Positions 6,113-11,577 of a stretch of 11,577 bases of DNA are shown here, piece after piece (positions within the stretch are counted from its first letter, which is position 1; each line of letters opens with the position of its first letter). This DNA comes from an uncultured Burkholderiales bacterium (lineage in GTDB: Bacteria; Pseudomonadota; Gammaproteobacteria; Burkholderiales; Burkholderiaceae_E), in assembly GCA_903923345.1 (NCBI GenBank), contig CAIXXI010000280.1, forward strand, positions 1-11,577. The letters are read 5' to 3'. The notes under the pieces are model-generated. The model ran no database searches and was not told the origin of the DNA. It saw nothing but the letters and a program-made list of their open reading frames with translations. Both the position numbers and the translations under genes were made by a program.

Positions 6113-6907
6113 TCAGCAGCGCCTCGGAACGGTTAAAGATGGGGTCGCGGCCTCGCGACCTCGCATGGCCCATCGCCACAGTGCGGTGGTCGGTAGCGGG
6201 ACCACCAGGAGCAGGTGCTCGATGATCGCCAGCGCCAGAATCGTGCCCACCAGCGCCAGACCCACACTCTGTGACGCACCCTGCGCGCCGATCAGGCGCT
6301 GGGCGATCAGGGCCAGCACTGCGCAGGCGCCCGCCACACAAAACGGGAAGAGCCGGTTCATCGGCCTGCGTCGAAAGAAGCTGCCCATGTAGGCGAGATG
6401 CTCAGGCAGAAATTCCTGGCCGAGGTTGCGAACACCCAGAAACAGGTTAAGTTTGGCGCTGATCCGCATGACCCACAGCACCACAAAGGTCCAGGTGCCG
6501 ATCTGATTGGGTTGATTCCAGGTCAGGGCCACGATGGTGACGCCCACCGCAGCAATGGCCAGTTCGTGCCAGAGGATCGCACTCACCGCGTGCCCGAATC
6601 GGGCCCGCGAGCCTGCATTGGCAGGCGACGGCTGCTTGCGCGGCCCGGTGATCCAACCCGTCAGAAAGCTGAGTTCATGCCAGCCCCAGACCAGCAGCGC
6701 GCAGGTGAATCCGCAATAGCTGGCCGACACGCTGTTCTGACCCGACGACTGCACCAGCCCGAAGAGGGCTGCGATCGACAGCAGCGTCGAGATCAGCAGG
6801 CTCCAGCGAAAGGTGCCGCGCGGCAGGCCGTCGAGCAGTAGGATCAGCCCGGTGCTGAACCACCAGGTGAAGATCGCAAACAGCACTGCGATCAGGATGT
6901 CGGGCAT
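6113..6907 (-). CDS. puhE: Photosynthetic complex assembly protein PuhE (DUF3623)
   Basis: Integral membrane protein of 264 residues, with about six or seven hydrophobic segments, in the DUF3623/PuhE family. This family is known from purple bacteria as a factor affecting reaction-centre and LH1 levels. Recognisable features are the N-terminal span beginning MPDILIAVLFAIFTWWFSTG, the block WGWHELSFLTGWITGPR near residues 74-90, and the conserved stretch KLNLFLGVRNLGQEFLPEHL near 153-172. It ends with a short Arg-rich polar tail. It lies 33 bases downstream of acsF and 2 bases upstream of crtB in the same operon. The puhE position directly after acsF is the usual one in beta/gamma-proteobacterial clusters. 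The molecular mechanism is not known. Confidence 0.93.
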   Translation of the reverse strand: MPDILIAVLFAIFTWWFSTGLILLLDGLPRGTFRWSLLISTLLSIAALFGLVQSSGQNSVSASYCGFTCALLVWGWHELSFLTGWITGPRKQPSPANAGSRARFGHAVSAILWHELAIAAVGVTIVALTWNQPNQIGTWTFVVLWVMRISAKLNLFLGVRNLGQEFLPEHLAYMGSFFRRRPMNRLFPFCVAGACAVLALIAQRLIGAQGASQSVGLALVGTILALAIIEHLLLVVPLPTTALWRWAMRGREAATPSLTVPRRC

Positions 6908-6940
6908 GAGAGCAGTCCGCCTCGTGAATGTGCGATGGCC

Positions 6941-8017
6941 TTACCAGGCTGGCGCAGTGCGCACCTGCTCCGGCAGGGCATGGTGATTCACCGGCAACAG
7001 CATCAGGCGTGCGAAGGTGGCCGCACCCACCACTGCCCAGCGGGCCTGCTCAAGGCGCCCGACGATGCCGCCGCGAGCCTTCCCGACATTGATACCGTTC
7101 TGAGCCTTCACCAGGCGATCGAGGCCTGCCCGAAACGCGGGATGGTCGATGTCCAGCGTGATCGGAAACACCTGCTTCGAAATTTCGGAGGTGATGCGAA
7201 ACACGGTGTAGTCGTAGTCGGTCGACTCCAGACCCATGGCCTTGTGCAGCATCGGGCGGGTGTGGTCGCGCACGTACATCGTGGCGTACACCGCCAGCAG
7301 GAAGAATCGGATCCAGAACACATTGCCGCCGCGCAGCAGGTGCGGGTTGGCACGCATGATCAGCGCAAAGGACTCGCCATGGCGGAACTCATCGTTACAC
7401 CAGCGGTGGAACCATTTGAAGATCGGGTGGAATCGCTTGTCAGGATGACGCTCGAGCTGACGATAGATCGTGATGTAGCGCGCATAGCCGATCTTCTCCG
7501 AGAGGTAGGTCGCGTAGAAGATGTATTTCGGCTTGAAGTAGGTGTATGCCTTGGTGCGCTTGAGACCACCCAGGTCAAGGCCGATGCCCAGGTCCTTGAG
7601 CGACTGATTGATGAAGCCCGCATGGCGTGACTCGTCTCGCGCCATGAAGCGCATCAGGGCCTTGATGTCCGGATTTTCGACGTTCTTCTGGATCTCGTTG
7701 TACAGGATGCAACCCGAGAACTCGGAGGTCACCGAGGTGATCAGGAAATCAATGAATTCCTGACGCAGCTCGGGCGACACCTTGCCGAACACTTCAGCCA
7801 CTTCAGCCGCGAATTCGGGGGTCCGCTGAAAGTGGTCGTGATTGTTGTCGCCTTCGTACTCGGCCATCATCGCGTCCCACTCGGCACGCACCGACGAGAT
7901 ATCGAGACGATCCATCGCTGCGAAATCCGTGGTGTAGAAGCGCGGGCTCAGCAGTGTCTCTTCCTTGGCACGGCTGGCTGCGGCGTCCGGGCTTTGAATG
8001 GCATGGGTCGATGACAT
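6941..8017 (-). CDS. acsF: Mg-protoporphyrin IX monomethyl ester (oxidative) cyclase
   Basis: AcsF is the oxygen-dependent diiron cyclase that builds the fifth (isocyclic) ring of bacteriochlorophyll, converting Mg-protoporphyrin IX monomethyl ester to divinyl protochlorophyllide. The 358-residue protein shows the ferritin-like metal motifs: Glu99 in SEFSGCILYNEI, E129xxH132 in DESRHAGF, Glu174 in LSEKIGYARY, and E210xxH213 in NDEFRHGE. The ATG at 8017 is preceded by AGGA (8029-8026) with 8 bases of spacing, a good ribosome site. Presence of this enzyme means pigment can be made in air; the anaerobic cyclase BchE is not in this window. The gene follows puhC after a 74-base spacer that contains a short tandem repeat. 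No extra subunit gene of the cyclase (BciE-like or Ycf54-like) is seen here. Confidence 0.97.
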   Translation of the reverse strand: MSSTHAIQSPDAAASRAKEETLLSPRFYTTDFAAMDRLDISSVRAEWDAMMAEYEGDNNHDHFQRTPEFAAEVAEVFGKVSPELRQEFIDFLITSVTSEFSGCILYNEIQKNVENPDIKALMRFMARDESRHAGFINQSLKDLGIGLDLGGLKRTKAYTYFKPKYIFYATYLSEKIGYARYITIYRQLERHPDKRFHPIFKWFHRWCNDEFRHGESFALIMRANPHLLRGGNVFWIRFFLLAVYATMYVRDHTRPMLHKAMGLESTDYDYTVFRITSEISKQVFPITLDIDHPAFRAGLDRLVKAQNGINVGKARGGIVGRLEQARWAVVGAATFARLMLLPVNHHALPEQVRTAPAW

Positions 8018-8057
8018 GGCAAGGGTCCTGATGCGTGGCGGGGCGGGATGAAAGGGT

Positions 8058-8099
8058 CGGAACTTAGGGGTCTGGACTTAGGAGTTGGAACTTAGCGCG
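8058..8099. repeat. Three tandem 14-bp repeats spanning the puhC stop codon
   Basis: Units on the + strand are CGGAACTTAGGGGT (8058-8071), CTGGACTTAGGAGT (8072-8085) and TGGAACTTAGCGCG (8086-8099). They share the core GGAACTTAG with small changes and exactly 14-base spacing. The last unit includes the end of puhC: its TTA (8092-8094) is the puhC stop TAA on the - strand. The remaining units fill much of the spacer towards acsF. The array may be a regulatory or RNA-processing element, or replication slippage of the puhC 3' end. Confidence 0.75.
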
Positions 8100-8619
8100 G
8101 GCCGGGTGCACTCGCAGGCTGGGCGAGCAGCTGCGCGAAATTCCCGGCATTGGTCGGTCCGAAGGACTCGAGTTCAACCCGCTTCCCGGTCGCTGGGTCG
8201 AGCAGGGTCAGACGCCCATCGGCGTGGGCGATCAGCTCGAAGGGCATCTCGGGACCAAGATCGCGAGCGCGACGCTCACGGGTCAGCGCGCGCAAGGAGC
8301 CGCGCACGAATCCCTGCTCGCCGTGAATCTCGGTCACGATTCGACCATCTCGGGCATCGATGACCGAGATGCCGCCGTCGGCCCGATCCTCGAATCGAAG
8401 GGAACGCTCGGCGGTTGCACCGTTGGGGATCTGTCCCTGCGCAAGCGCCGCAGCGCGCAGCTGATCGGGTCCGTTGCCGGTGAGGCGAACCAGACCGACG
8501 CTCAGCAGCGACACAGCGATCATCCCGCCGGCGCACCACAACACCCAACGCGGAAAGGTGTCGGGGGCAACCACCGTACCCGGCGCAGGCACCCGACGCG
8601 AGAGGGCGGCCAGGCTCAT
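8092..8619 (-). CDS. puhC: Photosynthetic complex assembly protein PuhC
   Basis: Membrane-anchored assembly factor of 175 residues needed, in studied purple bacteria, for normal levels of the reaction centre-LH1 complex. One hydrophobic helix lies at about residues 24-46. It is followed by a soluble, probably periplasmic domain with the family blocks RSLRFEDRADGGISVIDA, GEQGFVRGSLRALTRERR and the C-terminal GRLTLLDPATGKRVELESFG. The start ATG at 8619 shares ATGA with the puhB stop, so the two are translationally coupled. The stop codon lies inside the last unit of a 14-bp tandem repeat. Length and order are normal for the family. Confidence 0.93.
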   Translation of the reverse strand: MSLAALSRRVPAPGTVVAPDTFPRWVLWCAGGMIAVSLLSVGLVRLTGNGPDQLRAAALAQGQIPNGATAERSLRFEDRADGGISVIDARDGRIVTEIHGEQGFVRGSLRALTRERRARDLGPEMPFELIAHADGRLTLLDPATGKRVELESFGPTNAGNFAQLLAQPASAPGPR

Positions 8620-9338
8620 GACAGACTCGGCGCAAGGCCGCCTGAAGCCGCGCCCGACGAGCCGGTCACCGGCACGTGAGTCGGCTTGGCGTGCACACCG
8701 GACGACTGCGTGCCCGTCACTGACGCAGGCTGCAGCTCAACATTGTTCGCGCTCGCCCAGGCATTGGACAGCAGTTGCGCCACGCGAGCCGCATCGGGCA
8801 CAGCCCTGAGCATCGGCTCGGGGCGAGCCAGCCGGAACGGCCTGGCATGCGGCCAGAGATGGAACCAGGCGATCCGATCCTCGCCGGTCAGCGCCAGGGC
8901 GATGTCGCCATGGTCTGAGTCGATCCGCTTGAGGTCGGCCGAGGCAATGTTGCGCAGAGGCAGGTTGTAGCTGAGCGTGAGCACGATCCCGATGCGCATC
9001 ACGATGCGCTGATTGGTGAGCGTATAGACCGTCGTGCTGCACACCAGCCGGGCCAGGATGGCCAGGGCGCCCAGTGCCAGCAGCGCCAGCAGCACCGGAC
9101 CTGCCATCAACGCCACCGCATCCTGAACACCCGAGGCAGCAGGCAGGACATTGCTCGCCCGAATACCCAGCATCACCGCGAAATACACGGCGAGCAGTCG
9201 CAGGTGAAAGACGCGGGTGAGCATGTGTCGCAGTTCGGGCGAGCCTTGCCAGAGGATCTGCTCGCCCTCGGGCAGCCGCTCGGGCAACCCGTGCTGCGGC
9301 TCGAACTCATGCTCGTGGCCGTTGCTGGCGATCGTCAC
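8616..9338 (-). CDS. puhB: Photosynthetic complex assembly protein PuhB (bacterial PH-like domain)
   Basis: Inner-membrane reaction-centre assembly protein of 240 residues. It opens with the characteristic LPEGEQILWQGSP at about 22-34. Two hydrophobic regions follow, at about 43-60 and 72-100. Next comes a PH-like domain typical of bPH_2 proteins (VYTLTNQRIVMRIGIVL at 104-120, LPLRNIASADL at 126-136). After about residue 196 there is an extra Ser/Gly/Thr/Ala-rich tail of about 45 residues with low complexity. The start is GTG at 9338, sharing GTGA with the stop of puhA. PuhB is known in Rhodobacter to bind and stabilise assembling reaction centres; the same role is assumed here from homology and position. 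Confidence 0.93.
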   Translation of the reverse strand: MTIASNGHEHEFEPQHGLPERLPEGEQILWQGSPELRHMLTRVFHLRLLAVYFAVMLGIRASNVLPAASGVQDAVALMAGPVLLALLALGALAILARLVCSTTVYTLTNQRIVMRIGIVLTLSYNLPLRNIASADLKRIDSDHGDIALALTGEDRIAWFHLWPHARPFRLARPEPMLRAVPDAARVAQLLSNAWASANNVELQPASVTGTQSSGVHAKPTHVPVTGSSGAASGGLAPSLS

Positions 9339-10090
9339 AGCAGTGGCTCCGAGCGCTTGGCAGTGGCGAACTGCGTGCCGCCGCCATAGAAGGCCGAAAT
9401 CCGGTCTTCCTCAGCCAGCGTGACCTGATCCGGACTGCGGGTCGCGGGCACCGATGCGAAGTGATGGGCGTAAATCGAATTCACCTCGATCGCCGAGCGG
9501 CGAATCCGGGCAAAGGGCACCGGCAGCAGGACACGACGCCCACCGTTGGTCTCGACTTCGAGGTAGCGGAACATCATCTCGGCTGTGTCGACCCACAGAT
9601 CGACCACCGTGCCGGCCTGCTTGCCGTCGCCAGCAATCACCGGCTTGCCACGAGGATCGGTGTCCTGCTTCGCCACCGAGAAACCGGCCGCTGCACGCAA
9701 AGGCTGGATCAGCGGCTCGCCATGCGTGGTCATGTCGGGCACGTCCGCGCGATTCGCCCAGGCACCTGCGCCGATGCCATCCAGCATCGGATCGCCGGTC
9801 GGCTCAATCGGTGCGCCGATTCCGCCGGTCGACACAGCCACCAGCGGCGGCTCGAGCTTGCGCGGATCCGGCACGGTGACTTCACCACCGCCATGCAACT
9901 TGTAGGTCTTGGGCGCGGGAATCGGCCAGCCACTGACCGTGGCCTTGCTCAGGCCCTCGGTCTCCAGCGGGTATCCCTCGCGATGGCCCTCGCGAACGAG
10001 GTAATAGATCAGCCCGGCAAAAAACAGCCAGAACGCATAAAGAAGGATCTGGGCTAGATCCACGTAACCGGTGATGGCACCTACTGGCAT
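9335..10090 (-). CDS. puhA: Photosynthetic reaction centre H subunit
   Basis: PuhA caps the cytoplasmic side of the L/M pair, stabilises it and supplies residues for proton delivery to the QB quinone. The 251-residue protein has one transmembrane helix at about 12-32 (ILLYAFWLFFAGLIYYLV), the conserved REGYPLE-like segment HREGYPLE (36-43), and a cytoplasmic PRC-barrel domain around GTVVDLWVDTAE (160-171). Asp168 and Glu171 appear to match Asp170 and Glu173 of the Rhodobacter sphaeroides H subunit, which lie on the proton path; this is my alignment by eye. The C-terminus (EEDRISAFYGGG, then FATAKRSEPLL) is typical. A strong ribosome site AAGGAGAC (10103-10096) precedes the ATG. The gene follows lhaA by 29 bases. 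In Rhodobacter a puhA promoter lies inside the upstream lhaA homologue; none is proven here. Confidence 0.97.
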   Translation of the reverse strand: MPVGAITGYVDLAQILLYAFWLFFAGLIYYLVREGHREGYPLETEGLSKATVSGWPIPAPKTYKLHGGGEVTVPDPRKLEPPLVAVSTGGIGAPIEPTGDPMLDGIGAGAWANRADVPDMTTHGEPLIQPLRAAAGFSVAKQDTDPRGKPVIAGDGKQAGTVVDLWVDTAEMMFRYLEVETNGGRRVLLPVPFARIRRSAIEVNSIYAHHFASVPATRSPDQVTLAEEDRISAFYGGGTQFATAKRSEPLL

Positions 10091-10095
10091 TTGAA

Positions 10096-10103
10096 GTCTC
10101 CTT
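10096..10103 (-). promoter_or_regulatory. Strong ribosome binding site of puhA
   Basis: AAGGAGAC on the - strand ends 5 bases before the puhA ATG (10090). It is the best Shine-Dalgarno match in the operon, consistent with high translation of a structural subunit compared with the coupled assembly genes behind it. Confidence 0.75.
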
Positions 10104-10119
10104 CGGGGTTTGGCTGTAC

Positions 10120-11556
10120 TTAGCCGGGCAGCTCGGCGAGCCCGAAACTGCGCTCGGGGTGAGGGACCACTGATCCGCGCCGAACAAGCGGACCGATGGC
10201 AATCAGTGTCACAAAGAGCAGGACCATCTCGATGTGATACACAACGTTGTAGCCGGTCACTGGCTGGGCAAGCGCCTCACCCAGAGCACCCGACTGTGCA
10301 AGGCTGCCCATGAGGTCGCGGATCATGCCGCCGCCCGCAATCGACAGACCCGCTGCGCTGGCTTGCACTGCGCCCCAGGCGCCGAGTGCGAGGCCGACAA
10401 AACTGCGCTCTTCCATATGCATCGCCGCAGTGAGCGTGCCAACCGAGAACAAGCCACCGCCAAAGCCGATCAGAAACGCGCCGAGCCGAAACAGCCAGCC
10501 GGCTTCGAGTGGCGCGGAAAAGACCACCGCCGAGAAGGCCGGCAAGCCGGCGAGCGCGCCATAGGCTGCAACCCGCAAGGGATCGGCGCCGCGCGCCAGA
10601 ACCCGCGCGGCCAGGCCGAAACCGATGAGCGATCCACTGGCCAACAGCGCGGTCAGCAGGCTGGTGTCAGACACGCTCAGGTGGAGGATTTCTCCGCCGT
10701 AGGGCTCCAGCACGATGTCCTGCATGTTGAATGCGGCGGTTCCCAGCGCGGTCGACCACAGGAAACGGCGGGCGCGGCCATTGGAGATGAAGCGACGCCA
10801 GGTGTCGCGAAACACTGGCTGGGGCTGGGCCTTGAGCGCGGCTACACGCACCGGATCGCGCGCCTCCTGCTTCCACAATGCGATCGCGTTGAGTGCCAGC
10901 GTGAAGATCGCCGCGCCCTGCACAACCTGGATCAGCGCCTTGGGCGTGAAATCAGCCAGCAGCACGCCAAAGAGCAGGCCGCTGCCGACCATGCCCAGCA
11001 GCAGCATCACGTACATCAGGGCAACGACGCGCGGTCGGGTTTCGTCGGTGGCCAGATCGGTCGCCAGCGCCAGACCGGCCGTCTGTGCGGTTTGCAGGCC
11101 CAGCCCGACCACGAGAAAGGCCAACGAGGCCGCCAGTTGTCCGACGATCGGGGGCGTCGGAACCGTACCCAGTCCCGACAGCACCAGCAGCGCAAACGGC
11201 ATGATCGCCAGGCCGAAAAATTGCAGCATCGAGCCGGTCCAGATGAACGGCACACGGCGCCATCCAAAGGCGGATCGATGGGTATCCGATTTGAAACCGG
11301 TGAAGGCGCGCATCGGCGCGACCAGCAGGGGCAGCGCCACCATCAGAGCCACCATCCAGGCCGGCACACCGAGCTCGACGATCATCACCCGATTCAGTGT
11401 CCCGACCATCAGCGCCGTGGCCATACCGACCGTCACCTGAAACAGCGACAGTCGCAGCAGCCTGGCCAGGGGCAGGCCAACGCTGGCCGCGTCTGCAAAC
11501 GGCAGGTAGCGAACCGGCAAGCGTTTGACCAGACCACCGAATCGGGATGACTTCAT
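10120..11556 (-). CDS. lhaA: LhaA/PucC-type MFS protein (BCD family), light-harvesting 1 assembly
   Basis: Multi-span protein of 478 residues in the bacteriochlorophyll-delivery (BCD) branch of the major facilitator superfamily, which includes LhaA, PucC and Bch2. It is expected to have twelve membrane helices. The family loop after the second span is clear (GFKSDTHRSAFGWRRVPFIW, about 87-106), as is the early segment LNRVMIVELGVP (54-65). Directly upstream of puhA this is most likely LhaA, needed for LH1 assembly, rather than PucC, which goes with LH2 genes; protein sequence alone would not separate them by eye. The ATG at 11556 has GAGGCGA about 6 bases upstream. The stop is 29 bases from the puhA start, so the two are cotranscribed. 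Length is normal for the family. Confidence 0.93.
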   Translation of the reverse strand: MKSSRFGGLVKRLPVRYLPFADAASVGLPLARLLRLSLFQVTVGMATALMVGTLNRVMIVELGVPAWMVALMVALPLLVAPMRAFTGFKSDTHRSAFGWRRVPFIWTGSMLQFFGLAIMPFALLVLSGLGTVPTPPIVGQLAASLAFLVVGLGLQTAQTAGLALATDLATDETRPRVVALMYVMLLLGMVGSGLLFGVLLADFTPKALIQVVQGAAIFTLALNAIALWKQEARDPVRVAALKAQPQPVFRDTWRRFISNGRARRFLWSTALGTAAFNMQDIVLEPYGGEILHLSVSDTSLLTALLASGSLIGFGLAARVLARGADPLRVAAYGALAGLPAFSAVVFSAPLEAGWLFRLGAFLIGFGGGLFSVGTLTAAMHMEERSFVGLALGAWGAVQASAAGLSIAGGGMIRDLMGSLAQSGALGEALAQPVTGYNVVYHIEMVLLFVTLIAIGPLVRRGSVVPHPERSFGLAELPG

Positions 11557-11577
11557 TCGGGTCGCCTCAGTTCGAGC
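11553..11577 (-). CDS. Possible 3' end of the next upstream gene
   Basis: On the - strand one frame reads LELRRPE followed by TGA at 11555-11553, overlapping the lhaA ATG as ATGA. The other junctions in this operon have the same form. In many photosynthesis clusters bchM stands here, but seven residues are too few to identify it, so this is inference from gene order. Confidence 0.3.

Noticed and set aside
6111..6341. N-terminal extension of crtB by 77 codons
   Set aside because: It lies wholly inside puhE, is low in hydrophobic content and rich in Gly/Arg/Pro, and the phytoene synthase domain begins after the ATG at 6110.
6935..7630. A 231-codon open frame on the + strand inside acsF
   Set aside because: AcsF diiron motifs fix the coding strand; the antisense frame has no motif.
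10234..11550. A 438-codon open frame on the + strand antisense to lhaA
   Set aside because: Its translation is dominated by Arg, Gln and His with no domain, and it mirrors the codon pattern of the clear MFS gene on the other strand. Long antisense frames are common in GC-rich coding DNA.
1..11577. CRISPR array, tRNA or rRNA genes
   Set aside because: No regularly spaced direct repeats other than the 14-bp array, and no cloverleaf or rRNA-like sequence was noticed.

Overview
The window is a piece of a photosynthesis gene cluster from a purple (bacteriochlorophyll-containing) bacterium. It carries a tetraheme reaction-centre cytochrome (pufC), the reaction-centre H subunit and its assembly genes (puhA, puhB, puhC, puhE), a PucC/LhaA-type transporter, the oxygen-dependent Mg-protoporphyrin monomethyl ester cyclase (acsF), and carotenoid genes (crtB, crtC). 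The high GC content, the presence of PufC, the aerobic cyclase and the gene order lhaA-puhABC-acsF-puhE fit a proteobacterium of the beta/gamma group. This could be a purple non-sulfur bacterium or an aerobic anoxygenic phototroph. No ribosomal or other marker gene is present, so a finer assignment is not possible.

Layout. From 1 to 2126 on the + strand lie the 3' part of pufC and, two bases later, crtC; this looks like the tail of a puf operon extended into carotenoid synthesis. From 2148 to 3311 on the - strand is an unrelated-looking P-loop ATPase, convergent with crtC, with an AT-rich upstream region (3312-3365, about 29% GC) that stands out from the rest. From 3421 to 11556 everything is on the - strand and reads, in transcription order: lhaA, puhA, puhB, puhC, acsF, puhE, crtB, a 70-residue single-span membrane protein, a four-span DUF2269-like membrane protein, and a short-chain dehydrogenase/reductase (SDR). 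Most junctions are 4-base start/stop overlaps or very short gaps, so this is one compact operon. A hairpin at 3370-3398 may end it. The last 25 bases of the window probably hold the 3' end of one more upstream gene.

How the genes work together. AcsF makes the isocyclic ring of bacteriochlorophyll. LhaA, PuhB, PuhC and PuhE help assemble the LH1-reaction centre complex around the H subunit PuhA. PufC re-reduces the special pair. CrtB makes phytoene, and CrtC hydrates the end of the carotenoid on the spirilloxanthin/spheroidene route. The small membrane protein, the DUF2269-like protein and the SDR ride in the same operon without a known role.

The parts that ordinary photosynthesis-cluster annotation does not explain are the ATPase island with its AT-rich upstream region, the three-gene tail of the operon after crtB, and a three-copy 14-bp tandem repeat between puhC and acsF.
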